A stretch of DNA of 64,000 nt. It comes from CAVWXT01 sp963759115. Lineage in GTDB: Bacteria > Planctomycetota > Planctomycetia > Pirellulales > Thermoguttaceae. The stretch covers positions 1,364,001 to 1,428,000 of the forward strand of contig CAVWXT010000001.1 of NCBI GenBank assembly GCA_963759115.1, read 5' to 3'. The notes below the pieces were generated by a model. The model was not told where the DNA came from. It searched no databases and worked only from the letters and a program-made list of their open reading frames with translations. The translations under genes were made by a program, and so were the position numbers. Within the stretch, counting starts at the first letter, position 1. Every line of letters starts with the position of its first letter. Shown here piece by piece: positions 44,786 to 53,853 of this stretch.

Positions 44786-45019
44786 ATGGGGTTCGAGCTT
44801 CTCAGCGAGATTACGGACGTCGAAACCATCGCACGGGGAACCGGCGTTCGTGATCGCGCCCGCCTCCGCCGAATCTATGGCCAAGGCAATTGGCGCAAGT
44901 TGAGAGGAATTGCCCAAGTCCGCCTTGCCAGCGGCCGGGTGCGGTTGGCGGAGTTACACTGGTACGAAGCTCACGGAATCGGCAGGAAGGAACTCAAACG
45001 CAAACGTTACCTGGACTAG
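44786..45019 (+). CDS. Small conserved hypothetical protein, first of a pair
   Basis: The 77-residue protein reads MGFELLSEITDVETIARGTG and ends ELHWYEAHGIGRKELKRKRY. The RIYGQGNWRKLRGIAQVRL and WYEAHGIGRKE segments are familiar to me from other bacteria, in genes next to a partner like the one that follows. Function unknown. Confidence 0.7.
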   Translation: MGFELLSEITDVETIARGTGVRDRARLRRIYGQGNWRKLRGIAQVRLASGRVRLAELHWYEAHGIGRKELKRKRYLD

Positions 45020-45023
45020 AGCC

Positions 45024-45260
45024 ATGAAGAAAGCTACGCACGCTCCTTCGCACTTCGTCGTCTGCATCAAGAATGCCGGCTACCCGGCCTCCCTGGAGTT
45101 GCACAAGATTTACCGAGTGCTTCCCGACAAGGACGCCGCCGAGGACGGCGACATCAGGGTCGTAGACGAAAGCGGCGAGGACTACCTCTATCCCGCGGCG
45201 TTCTTCGCGCCGATCAAGGTGCCGGTCGCAGTCGAAAAGTCGCTGCTTTGCTCAGAGTGA
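45024..45260 (+). CDS. Small conserved hypothetical protein, second of a pair
   Basis: The 78-residue protein has NAGYPASLELHKIYRVLPDK and RVVDESGEDYLYPAAFF. It is probably a small beta-barrel protein. It starts four bases after the previous stop, so the two genes likely form an operon. I do not know its role. Confidence 0.7.
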   Translation: MKKATHAPSHFVVCIKNAGYPASLELHKIYRVLPDKDAAEDGDIRVVDESGEDYLYPAAFFAPIKVPVAVEKSLLCSE

Positions 45261-45414
45261 CCGAAGCCCAATAGAATTACTCGCACTTGTCCCGGCCAGC
45301 GCCGGCTTCTTCTTTCGGCAAGGTTTCAGACCCTGTGCCAACGAGCCTTTGGGCGTCTGGGCCGTCGAGGTCCAGTTTCGGCGTCGCCTGCTTGATGCGT
45401 TTTTCCACTTGCTT

Positions 45415-45473
45415 GGGAGAGAAAAGGGGATAAGTCCCATTACGCGGATATTGGACTTATCCCCTTTTCTCCC
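45415..45473. repeat. Palindromic element, family A-like, outside genes
   Basis: Arms GAGAAAAGGGGATAAGTCC and GGACTTATCCCCTTTTCTC enclose a 13-base loop region. The layout (A-run, GGGG, then a core ending GTCC) parallels family A. It lies in the 273-base gap before the UroD-like gene. The rest of the gap shows no gene. Confidence 0.8.
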
Positions 45474-45533
45474 GAGTATGGAGTTGTCAATCTTGATACG
45501 TAATGGTGTAACAGTTCACGGAGGTCTTGCCCT

Positions 45534-46625
45534 TTACTGTTCCTTCCTGTACGGCGTCCCGGTGATGGTCTGGTGCATCGCCCAGAAGTTGTCCAGCGGG
45601 GTGTCAAGTTGGACGTGATGCGTCGGGCCGATAATGAGTCCGCCGCCTTTGCCGATGGTGTCCAGGCGCGCCAGAACTTCCCGGCGCACGTCGTCGGGCG
45701 TGCCGAAGGGCAGCGTGTGTTGCTCGTCGATCGAACCCCAGAAACACAGTCTGTCGCCGTACCGTTTCTTAAGCGCTGCCGGATCCATCGAGGCCGGTTG
45801 GATCGGATTGAGCACGTCCAGGCCGACTTCGATCATGTCGGGGATAATCGGTTCGATGGCGCCGTCCGAGTGGTACATGATCTTTACACGCGGGTTCAGA
45901 CGTTTCAACTCGCTGAAGTATTCGGCCCACATCGGCTTGAAAACTTTGCGCCATAACGCCGGCGAGATGGCCATCCCCTTCTGCGCACCGACGTCGTCGC
46001 CAACCCAAATCGCGTCCACGCCCATCTCGGCCAGTTTTTGGGCCGCGGTCAGATGATAGCGATAGGGAATGTCCAGGATGGCCTGGGCCAGATCGGGGGC
46101 CGTTACCAAGTCCATCAGCAACGTCTCCAGTCCGCGCAGCGCCCACGCCGTCTCGAAAATCGTCGTCACCGTCACGCCGACAATGAAGTATTCCTGCCCG
46201 TAGTTCCTGATCAGGTGCGCGGCGTCCTCGTATAACTCGGGACGGTTCGGGTCGGGCGGCCGGTACGTGGAAATGGCGTCGGCGTCGGCCAACGGGTGGC
46301 CGGTGATTTCGGTGTAGGCCCCTTTGCCGAACGGCGTGGCGTACTGGGTGGGACGCCAGCCGACGCCCCATTCATCCGTGTACGGTTCTTGCGATTGGTA
46401 GTAACAATTGGCCCAGCCGACGCTGGTCAGCAGCAGGTCCTCGTCCAAGGCGCGTTCGAGGTCGTAGGTGTTGCCGCCGCCATGCGGGTTATGGCCTTTT
46501 TGATCGGTCAGCTTCATGTCCGCGCGCAGACGGACGGCGAACTCCGGCGTAAAGCTGATTTGCATGGGGCAACGGTCGGGCGCCTCGTGATCGAGCGCCG
46601 TCAAGACGCGATCGCGGTGTTTCAT
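45534..46625 (-). CDS. Uroporphyrinogen decarboxylase-family protein
   Basis: The 363-residue protein starts MKHRDRVLTALDHEAPDRCP, has a TIM-barrel UroD-like sequence with MYHSDGAIEPIIPDMIEVGL and LNPIQPASMDPAALKKRYGD, and a C-terminal GLIIGPTHHVQLDTPLDNFW. This subgroup is abundant in planctomycetes and is more like methyltransferases (MtaA/CmuA type) than haem enzymes. The neighbouring GH4 gene hints at a link to sugar or methylated-compound catabolism. Confidence 0.85.
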   Translation of the reverse strand: MKHRDRVLTALDHEAPDRCPMQISFTPEFAVRLRADMKLTDQKGHNPHGGGNTYDLERALDEDLLLTSVGWANCYYQSQEPYTDEWGVGWRPTQYATPFGKGAYTEITGHPLADADAISTYRPPDPNRPELYEDAAHLIRNYGQEYFIVGVTVTTIFETAWALRGLETLLMDLVTAPDLAQAILDIPYRYHLTAAQKLAEMGVDAIWVGDDVGAQKGMAISPALWRKVFKPMWAEYFSELKRLNPRVKIMYHSDGAIEPIIPDMIEVGLDVLNPIQPASMDPAALKKRYGDRLCFWGSIDEQHTLPFGTPDDVRREVLARLDTIGKGGGLIIGPTHHVQLDTPLDNFWAMHQTITGTPYRKEQ

Positions 46626-46683
46626 CGCAAGCCAATATCGCTCCGGGCCGGTTTGGGCTAAGAAGCTGTTTCAGAACTGGTCA

Positions 46684-46755
46684 TGTTGGGATGGCAGTTG
46701 CACTGCCATCCCTATTTTCGTGCGGTAGGGTGGCAGTTCAACTGCCACCCCAACA
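46684..46755. repeat. GGGTGGCAGTT inverted repeat, overlapping the GH4 gene end
   Basis: The two halves TGTTGGGATGGCAGTTGC and GGCAGTTCAACTGCCACCCC form an inverted repeat about 72 bases long. The right half is read as the last codons and stop (CWGGS) of the minus-strand GH4 gene. A half-copy occurs at 38046-38078. Confidence 0.8.
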
Positions 46756-48129
46756 GGCGAGTGGGCCTATGCGAAACGGGTTCTCGTACTGCCGGCTGTA
46801 GGCGAGCATGTCCTCCAAGAGCGCCTCGGCCACCGTGGCGCTGCGAATGAAGGGATCCATCAACAGCGCCTGGAGCGCCAGTTCCTTGGAACCCGTGGCC
46901 GCGGCGTCGGCCACGAGGTTGGTGATCGAGCCGATGAGCTGGCAGTAGGGCGCGACCGCCGCCGGCAGCGGGCCGTACTGCACCGCCTTGGGGCCGTCGG
47001 GACCAACGACCGCCGGGACCTCGACCACGATGTCGTCCGACAGGTTGGAGATCGCGCCCCGGTTCAGCAGATTCAGCGCGGGAAAGTACTTCTGGCCGGC
47101 GGTCATCAGGGAGCGCGCGATCTGCACGCTCATCCAACCGATCCGGCGCTGCGACACGTATTTCCGGATCGCCGCGGGCGATTCGTATTTTGCCACAAGG
47201 GCCTCCCAGTCATTCGCCATGAGGCCTCCGAACCACTTGTCCACCGGATAGGGCTTCAGGCCGCATCGCTCTGCCGTCGGCGGATCAATGAACCAAAGGT
47301 AGTCGCCGACGTGGTTGTCGGCCGGCGAACAGACGAACCCGAGCAGCTTCGAGGCCTCGAAGATGAAGCGGTATCCCGCGGGGAATTGGTCCGCCCGAGT
47401 GCGACGGATGGTTTCTCTCACCAGAGGGTACAGGTCTTCTCCGGTAGCCGCGCTACGGATGTCCGTCACCCATTCCAGGTGGTTGATGCCAGCCAGCAAG
47501 ATATCCACTGTGCCCGAGGGCACCATGAACTCGCGTTCGATCGGGTCGGCGTCGCGCCCCCGGCCGCGCTGGTCCATGCCCAACAGTTGCTCGATGGCCA
47601 TCTGGATCATTTCGTGGCCATTGCAGTAACCCACCCACTTCACATGGGAGTGCCTTTCCAGTGCGGCCACGATGCGCGAGAGGGGGTTGTTGTCGAGAAT
47701 GGCCCAGGCGGCGGGGCACAAGGCTTCCATGTCGGCCGCGATGTCGAGCATGACCGGGACATGGCGAATGCTGAAATTCAACCCCGGCGCCCCGACCGTA
47801 TAGGCCTCGTACGGGTTGATGCCGTGCTTGTTGCACAGCTCGAACTCCTTTTTCCAAGCCTCCTTGGAGTTCACCGCGAGAAAGCAATAAACGAAGTCGG
47901 CGCCGGGTAGCGCCGCCCTCCGATCCGTGTGCCCTTCCACAGCCAGATCGAATTGGAATTCCCGATTGATTCGGTTCACCAGTTCCACCTCATGTTTGAG
48001 GCGGTCCGGTTTCCGGTCCACCAGCGCGAGCGTGCCTCCCTTGAACTCCTCGAACTTGAAGAGTTCCTGCAAGAAGAACTCCGTGAACTGGCTTCCCGAT
48101 CCGATCACCACGATTTTTCTTTTTGTCAT
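46738..48129 (-). CDS. Glycoside hydrolase family 4 protein
   Basis: GH4 enzymes hydrolyse glycosides through an NAD-dependent redox mechanism with a divalent metal. The 463-residue protein has the NAD site KIVVIGSGSQFTEFF, the N-P motif ILDNNPLSRIVAALERHSH, VGYCNGHEMIQMAIEQLLG and LLAGINHLEWVTDI with the metal ligands. The canonical metal Cys-His motif is CNGH here. The C-terminus derives from a repeat. The start at 48129 gives MTKRKIVVIGSGS. It is co-directional with the UroD-like gene. Confidence 0.88.
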   Translation of the reverse strand: MTKRKIVVIGSGSQFTEFFLQELFKFEEFKGGTLALVDRKPDRLKHEVELVNRINREFQFDLAVEGHTDRRAALPGADFVYCFLAVNSKEAWKKEFELCNKHGINPYEAYTVGAPGLNFSIRHVPVMLDIAADMEALCPAAWAILDNNPLSRIVAALERHSHVKWVGYCNGHEMIQMAIEQLLGMDQRGRGRDADPIEREFMVPSGTVDILLAGINHLEWVTDIRSAATGEDLYPLVRETIRRTRADQFPAGYRFIFEASKLLGFVCSPADNHVGDYLWFIDPPTAERCGLKPYPVDKWFGGLMANDWEALVAKYESPAAIRKYVSQRRIGWMSVQIARSLMTAGQKYFPALNLLNRGAISNLSDDIVVEVPAVVGPDGPKAVQYGPLPAAVAPYCQLIGSITNLVADAAATGSKELALQALLMDPFIRSATVAEALLEDMLAYSRQYENPFRIGPLACWGGS

Positions 48130-48305
48130 CAGGTCTCCTTTTTCGCGCTGACGCTCGTAAGCCCCCCTTTGCCGACCCAGATTGCAGCAGCGCCATCGTA
48201 TACTGCGTTTGGGGTGGCGTCAATCGGCCGCACTAGCATCTTTTTGCCCTGTCACGGCCGGATGAGATCGTAGAGGGCTGTCGGACCAAGGGTGAATGAT
48301 TCATC

Positions 48306-48719
48306 AATTTGAGCCTCGTTCTCAGTCAGACTCAGGAGGTGCATGAAGAGATCGACTTGTTACTGGATCGGCTCCGCCGCGTAAGCCGCGAGCAAGCCAA
48401 AGCAGGGCTGCCGGCGTTGAAGCCGCGGCCCAGAACAGAAGGCGAGGCCGGCCGCGCCAGAGGCTTTGGCGGCGCGGGCGGCATGGGCGGCGGAATGATG
48501 GGCGGCATGGGCGGTGGCATGGGGGCGTTCGGCGGCGCACAGGTCAATCCGGTCCGCGGCTCAGCCAGTGCCGCGCCCGCTGCCGCGCAACAGACCGATC
48601 TATTGCAAGGCGTCCGTGGCATCAATAAGAGCAACCAGGGCAAGCAGTCCGAAAGCTTGCAGAAGATGTACGATAGCGGCAAGGGCAAGAAGGGCGTCGG
48701 CGCCGGCGGGGCATTCTGA
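48306..48719 (+). pseudogene. 5'-truncated secretin/NolW-like protein tail
   Basis: The reading frame opens with INLSLVLSQTQEVHEEIDLLL, which matches the end of the NolW-type domain in planctomycete secretin-like proteins (usually preceded by several hundred residues). There is no ATG, and an in-frame TGA precedes it at about 48297. The rest is a Gly/Met-rich stretch (GGAGGMGGGMMGGMGGG) and a basic end. I read it as a leftover fragment. Confidence 0.6.
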
Positions 48720-48827
48720 CGATCCCGCGCAACACGGGCGACGGATCGCCGGGCCACCAACGCAAAAAGGCAGTGCCGGCGCTCCGGCACTGCCCACCCT
48801 CGATTCCTCGCTCCTCACTCTTCTCGC

Positions 48828-50504
48828 CTAGAAGTTGTAGGTCAGCCCGAGGAACGCTCCGTGCAACACGAGGCTGCTGGAGTGTTCCACGTGTTGGAGC
48901 GAGGGCACGTCGCAGATGTACTGCGGGAACTGATCTTCGGCCAATCCGACGCCGGTGACGGCCACCACGCGGTAGCCCGCCCGCAAGCTCCAGTTCCGCG
49001 CGAACTGCCAGTCGGCGCCCACGTCGATCTGGGTCAGGAAGGAGACGGCATTCCCGGTCCCGTGGATCGGATAGTAGGTCCCGTACGGCGTGCTCTGGCC
49101 GTTGGTGACGTGGTTGCCGAGTTGTGCCTCGAACGTGCTGTCGATGAAGTTATTGTAGATGCCGACCTTGGGCGAGATGAACACCCGCACGCCGCCGCAG
49201 AGATTGTAGGCGGCGTCGAAGCCGAACTGGGCGCCCACCAGATTGTTGGTGACGTTGTCGCTCAAGTAGGCGTCGAAGATATCGCCGGGTGAACAGCCGG
49301 GCATCACCGAGTCGAACACCAGCGACTCCTGGAAGCGGAAGTAGCGGACGCCCACCGACCAGCCGATGTCCCACGGCGAGTCGCAGCCCCAGGCCAACTG
49401 TTCGTGGATCAAGTTGACTTCCACGTTGTGGAACTCGTCCCGCCGCGTCAGGGTCTGCTCTCCGGCGCCCTGGAACCAGATGTTGGCGTCTTGCGTGGCG
49501 CCGCCGGGGACGTTGAACGTGATGTTATCGACGTTCAGAACCGTGTTGGTCGTATCGGGGGCGAACGACGTGCTGCGGAAGCCCGTGAACGCCTCGGTGG
49601 TCCAGTAGGTCGCTTCCACGGCAAACGGCACGCCGCAGTAGCAGAAGCGGCGGCCGAACTGCACTTCACCGCCCCACTGCCAGCGCATCTCGAACTGGGC
49701 ATTGCCGCCCTGTGCCTTCTCATCGGTGCTCTGGTAGCTGGTCCACAGGCTACGTCCCTCGCTGCGGCCCAGCACCAGCGCCGAGACGGAGGCGTACCAA
49801 GGGCAGCAGCGTTGGCCGCAACAGCCGTCGTAGCCGCAGCCCTCGGAGTTCGGTCCGCAGGCGGCCTGCTCGAAGCGGCCCAGCGCGCCGCGGTACGGTC
49901 CGCACGAGCCGCAACCATCCGTGTTGTTGCCGTAGCCGTCCGGTTCGGCCAGCATCTGGTTCATCACGTTCGAGGATTGCGGCGCAGGATTGTCGTTCGG
50001 CAAGGGCGAGGCCGTGGGCGGCGGGGCGGCGGGCACTCCCGGCGGCGCCGGAGTCGGCTGGTTCATCGCCGACTGGTCGATGGCGGCCGTCCGCACCGGG
50101 GGCCGGGTGTTGGGGCCAGGATACCGGTACTGTGCCCCCGGCTGGTAAGGCTGATACATGGCCGTTGCCGCCGGCTGAGCCGGGTAGCGATACTGTGGCT
50201 GCGGCTGCGCCGGATAGCGATATTGCGGCTGCGGCGGGTCGCGATATTGCGGCTGCGGCGGGTCGCGATATTGCGGCTGAGGGGGATAGTAGGCCGAGGC
50301 CGGCGCCGGTTGGGCCGCGGGCACCGGTTGGACGATGGGCGCCGCAGTGTTCGGATAGGCGGCCGTCGCAGCGGAGCTTTGCTCCGCGTATTGTTGCGGC
50401 AGACGCAGCATTTCCGGCGAGCCATAGAGCCCGTTCTGGGCCCATGCCACCGATCCGCTACACGCCGCCAAAGACGCACATAAGGTAATGTGGAAAAGCC
50501 TCAT
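48828..50504 (-). CDS. BBP7-family outer-membrane beta-barrel protein
   Basis: The 558-residue protein starts MRLFHITLCASLAACSGSVA, a signal peptide ending near AWA. A Pro/Gln/Tyr-rich stretch has repeats of PPQPQYRD and PAQPQYRY; a Cys-rich segment follows (CGSCGPYRGALGRFEQAACG and CGYDGCCGQRCC). The C-terminal half alternates hydrophobic and polar residues as in a barrel and ends LGLTYNF with a terminal Phe. It is the planctomycete BBP7 type, supporting the host assignment. Confidence 0.85.
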   Translation of the reverse strand: MRLFHITLCASLAACSGSVAWAQNGLYGSPEMLRLPQQYAEQSSAATAAYPNTAAPIVQPVPAAQPAPASAYYPPQPQYRDPPQPQYRDPPQPQYRYPAQPQPQYRYPAQPAATAMYQPYQPGAQYRYPGPNTRPPVRTAAIDQSAMNQPTPAPPGVPAAPPPTASPLPNDNPAPQSSNVMNQMLAEPDGYGNNTDGCGSCGPYRGALGRFEQAACGPNSEGCGYDGCCGQRCCPWYASVSALVLGRSEGRSLWTSYQSTDEKAQGGNAQFEMRWQWGGEVQFGRRFCYCGVPFAVEATYWTTEAFTGFRSTSFAPDTTNTVLNVDNITFNVPGGATQDANIWFQGAGEQTLTRRDEFHNVEVNLIHEQLAWGCDSPWDIGWSVGVRYFRFQESLVFDSVMPGCSPGDIFDAYLSDNVTNNLVGAQFGFDAAYNLCGGVRVFISPKVGIYNNFIDSTFEAQLGNHVTNGQSTPYGTYYPIHGTGNAVSFLTQIDVGADWQFARNWSLRAGYRVVAVTGVGLAEDQFPQYICDVPSLQHVEHSSSLVLHGAFLGLTYNF

Positions 50505-50878
50505 GTCAGACTCCTTTCCGCGCAATCGGGTCAGTCCGTCTTACTCGTTACAGCCATCGTCGCGGCACACGACGCGGATTTGAGGAAACCAACGCTCGAT
50601 GGGCCTTTTCTCAATGATGTGGCGCATCAATCGGCACCACCGGCGCGACCCCCAAAAGCGCGTCTCCGGCCGTATCGCGGTTTCTCGGCATAATCGGCAG
50701 AACCGTGCTCTTGCGACGGCTGCGGACGGCAAGAAAGGGAGGACGGGAATAGTCTGCCAAGAAGGCCGGAAATGCCGAATGTGACGGCCCTGACGAGGAA
50801 CGCCGGGCATCAAGCCGCGACGGGCGCGGCCGCCAGAGATCGCCGCCGGACGCAGCGTTGCGTTCGACCCCGCCGGTG
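50505..50878. other. Intergenic region between the BBP7 gene and parA
   Basis: The 374 bases hold the likely upstream region of the minus-strand BBP7 gene (GAAAGGAGT just before its start) and the 3' side of parA. I see no gene, tRNA or strong repeat. Confidence 0.5.
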
Positions 50879-51761
50879 CTACTTCCCGGCGTCTGGCCCT
50901 TCGCCGTTGGCCACAATTTCCGCCGCAAGCCGCTGATAGTCTTCCGCGCCGTGCGAGTCGGGCGCGTATTGGAAGATCGACTTGCCGAAACTGGGGGCTT
51001 CGGCCAGACGCACGTTGCGGCGGATTCGCGTTTGGAAGGTCTGGGCGTTGGCCCAGGGGGTCGTCTGGCCGCGGGCGTTGCGGAAGAACGCGTCCACGTC
51101 CTGGCCCACCTCGGCCGCCAGCCGCGTGCCGCCATCGTACATGCAGAGGATCACACCGCTCAGCTTGAGTTTGTCGTTGAGGCGGGCGGCCACCAGATCG
51201 ATGGTTTCCAGCAGCTTGCTCAGCCCGTGCAAGGCGAAGAAGTGCGGCTGCAAAGGGATGAACACTTCGCTCACCGCGGCCAGCGCGTTGAGCGTGAGGA
51301 CGCCCAGCGAGGGCGGGCAATCGATCAAGAGATAGTCGACCGGCGGCGGATCGTCGCGAAGCTTGTCGCGGAGGGCGAAAAAAGGGGACAGGTCCAATTT
51401 GTGCGAAGCACCCTCTGGGCGGGCACCGACCGAAGGTTGGTCGCGGCAAATTGGACCTGTCCCCTTTTTTCGCAGTTCCAGTTCCGCCGCCGCCAGGTCC
51501 AAGCTCGACGGAACCATCCAGAGGTTTTCGGCCACCTGCCGGCAAACTTCGCCGACGCGCGTCGGGCCGGTCAACACGTGGTAGATTGAAAGCTCCTCCG
51601 GCTGCGCCTCGACGCCGAAATGCAGGGTGGCGTGGGCCTGCGGGTCGAGGTCCACCAGGCACACTGCGCAGCCCGGTGGCCGCCAACGCGGCGCTCAAAT
51701 TCACGGCGGTAGTGGTTTTCCCCACCCCGCCTTTCTGATTCATGATGGCAATGGAGCGCAT
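50879..51761 (-). CDS. ParA-family ATPase with an embedded palindromic element (one frame break)
   Basis: The start MRSIAIMNQKGGVGKTTTAV has the deviant Walker A motif KGGVGKTT. The frame changes near 51668; then VCLVDLDPQAHATLHFG (Walker A') and YLLIDCPPSLGVLTLNAL (Walker B) follow. About 31 residues (51377-51469) come from a palindromic element inserted in frame between ELELR and ALRDKLRDD. It is 293 residues joined. No parB is nearby. It is the third gene of a thyX-SnoaL-parA set, with a one-base overlap upstream (TGATG). Confidence 0.9.
51375..51473. repeat. Palindromic element family A, inside parA
   Basis: Perfect 27-base arms at 51375-51401 and 51447-51473 (GCGAAAAAAGGGGACAGGTC on one side) enclose a 45-base loop that holds a smaller hairpin (ACCGACCGAAGGTTGGTCGC). 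The gene reads through it without a stop (KKGTGPICRDQPSVG and onward). The reading phase through the element differs from that of the acyl-CoA dehydrogenase copy. Confidence 0.92.
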
Positions 51762-52168
51762 CAGGTGCTCATCGATCGATGAAAGTGTACGTGCCGCCAG
51801 ACGCCTTCTTCACGATGCCAGACGCGAGTCTCTTCGGCGCGGAGCGTGACCGGCTTGCCGAGGTCGTCGAGACGTTGCACCAGCCGCACGTAGCAGACCA
51901 CCGCCACGTCGCCCAACAGCCGCACGTGCGGCGAGCAGACCGTGGTGTTGTGCGGGCCGGCGACGCCGCCCTGCTCGAAGTAGAAGTTGTGGAACGCCAT
52001 TCCTTCGACCCACTGTCCGCGCGATTCCGGCTCGAAGGCCGTCAGCGTCGGATCGCACAACTGCGAGTAGGTCTCCCAGTCGCCTTCCGTGATGCTCAAC
52101 AGGAGCCTCTCGTTGAGGTCGAGCACGTGCTCGATGGTCGACTGCTCGTCATTCGGGGGATCGTTCAT
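51761..52168 (-). CDS. SnoaL-like/CaMKII-association-type protein
   Basis: The 135-residue protein has VLDLNERLLLSITEGDWETY, LTAFEPESRGQWVEGMAFH and TRVWHREEGVWRHVHFHRS, the pattern of the NTF2-fold family near the CaMKII association domain. Bacterial members form oligomers and are of unknown function. It overlaps the end of thyX by 20 bases and couples to parA. Confidence 0.82.
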   Translation of the reverse strand: MNDPPNDEQSTIEHVLDLNERLLLSITEGDWETYSQLCDPTLTAFEPESRGQWVEGMAFHNFYFEQGGVAGPHNTTVCSPHVRLLGDVAVVCYVRLVQRLDDLGKPVTLRAEETRVWHREEGVWRHVHFHRSMST

Positions 52169-53060
52169 GATTCTCGGGTCCTTTGCGTAAGAGGGCCAAG
52201 CGGGCCAGTTTGTCGCGGCATTCGTCGCGCTCGCGGCAGCGGCTCAGCCCGGCCCAGGCCGGATCGCCAGCGACCAGAAACTCCTCCTCGGTGGCCGGCA
52301 GCCGTCGGGCGGCCACCAGCCGAGCGATGACCTCGCGGTCAAGCCGGCTCAATTGTACCGCTTCCAGACGGTAATCGACAAATGCCTCCCAAACCAGGGG
52401 GAACAACGGTCGGACAATCTCGTGGCCGATCGCGTGGGCGTACTGGGCGATCTCCCACTGGGCCCGCGTGTCCAGCCGCAGTTCCAGGAAGTGCAGGAGG
52501 TTGTGCAGGTCGATCTTCCAGTAGGCCTCGGTGTAGGTCGAGAGCGGCAGGTCCTTGCGGGCCTGCTCCCGAGCGACGCCCAGATCAAGCCGGTGCTGGT
52601 ACACCTGCCGCGCCTGCCGTTGCAGTTCCGCCTCGGCAGCCGAAAGCTCGGCGCCGGCCGCCGGATCGAGCGTCCCCTCGCTCCCTTGGCGATTGCTGGC
52701 GGCCTGCCGCCGCCACTCGGCCGGCGGAGTGGCCTGCGCGGCGTCGATGGCGATGGAATAGCGGGTGCTGGTCTCGTTGATCGAGGCCATGCGGTGCCGA
52801 ATCCACTGCCGCCAGCAATCCATCGGCACGTGCACCAGCAGTTTCACCTCGGCCATCTCGAACGGCGTGGTGTGCGCGTGCCGCATCAGGTAGCGGATCA
52901 GGGAGCGATCGTCGGAGACGTGGCGCGTGCCGGCCGCGTAGCTCACCCGCGCCGCCTGCACCACGGCCTGGTCGTCGCCCATCACGTCGACCAGGCAGAC
53001 GAAGCCCTGGTCGAGGACGGGAAACTTCTTCCAGCGGAGTTGATCGAAAAGGCTCGGCAC
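52149..53060 (-). CDS. thyX: Flavin-dependent thymidylate synthase ThyX
   Basis: ThyX makes dTMP from dUMP with FAD and folate. The 303-residue protein carries the signature WIRHRMASINETSTRYS (RHRxxSxNExS-type), ARKDLPLSTYTEAYWKIDLH and LLHFLELRLDTRAQWEI. It is the long form seen in planctomycetes. The start at 53060 reads MPSLFDQLRWKKFPVLDQGF. It is the first gene in a coupled operon with a SnoaL-like gene and parA. Confidence 0.93.
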   Translation of the reverse strand: MPSLFDQLRWKKFPVLDQGFVCLVDVMGDDQAVVQAARVSYAAGTRHVSDDRSLIRYLMRHAHTTPFEMAEVKLLVHVPMDCWRQWIRHRMASINETSTRYSIAIDAAQATPPAEWRRQAASNRQGSEGTLDPAAGAELSAAEAELQRQARQVYQHRLDLGVAREQARKDLPLSTYTEAYWKIDLHNLLHFLELRLDTRAQWEIAQYAHAIGHEIVRPLFPLVWEAFVDYRLEAVQLSRLDREVIARLVAARRLPATEEEFLVAGDPAWAGLSRCRERDECRDKLARLALLRKGPENHERSPE

Positions 53061-53161
53061 GAATCGTTATTGGCTGAAGGAAGCGAGGAATTCTTGGATT
53101 ATTCTCAGGGCTCGCCGATGGGAAGATACGTCGAGCGGGATTTCCATTGTGTGCCTTTTCT

Positions 53162-53360
53162 CTAGCCCAGGCGTTTACGCCTGTGGAAAGGAGGCTAACA
53201 TACCGTTCCCTTTTTCTTTAGCCCCCTTCAGGGGGCGCGAAGGGTTGATTCTGAGCCAATTTCCGCCGATGAAACAATCAACGCCCCCTGAAGGGGGCTT
53301 AAGGAAAAAGAAAATCTGAAGGATGCTCTCTCGTTCCACAGGCGTAAACGCCTGGGCTAG
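53162..53360. repeat. Composite nested palindrome carrying the intron target
   Basis: An outer perfect inverted repeat of 27 bases (53162-53188 and 53334-53360, CTAGCCCAGGCGTTTACGCC and its complement) encloses an inner one (53220-53237 and 53282-53299, AGCCCCCTTCAGGGGGCG). The last G of the outer right arm is also the first base of the intron. The spacer has no gene. It looks like one mobile hairpin nested in another. Confidence 0.88.
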
Positions 53361-53853
53361 TGCGTCTCTGAAAACGTTTGATCGGTGGGGTGCGAGTCCC
53401 CACCAGGTTTGCGTTACAAACCTGTAACCGAAAGTAACCGCGTCTCCGCGAGGAGGGGTGGGAAGCAACCGGAGGTGAATGACCAGTCCGTAGGATAACG
53501 AACCTGATTCGGCCAAGCCTGTCGGGGAGCCTGCTAGCCAATGGCGAACCTCCGACCGCGTGACGGCGTTCCCTCCGATCCGTCCAGATCTGCCCGGGGG
53601 ATAGACGCGGCGGCCCATCCGGCTGAGGTAACGTGCGAAAGCCGTGATGGGGAGATGGCAACACGGTGGTTGAGGACGGAATGGTCGGAAGGTCAAACGT
53701 CGTAAGGAGAGAGACCTGGAAGGAAGCAGGACGGAGTTCATTGTCCCTGATAAGGATAGGAAGAACCGGCCGTCCAGGAGTCAGAGCACCCATAGTAGCG
53801 ACGAAACCGGGTAACGCCGGGGGAGCGAAGGGGTGCAGGAAGATGGATGCGTG

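Noticed and set aside
45252..45440. A 62-codon minus-strand frame in the gap before the UroD-like gene
   Set aside because: It runs into a palindromic element and has no family resemblance. It could be a remnant, but the evidence is too thin.
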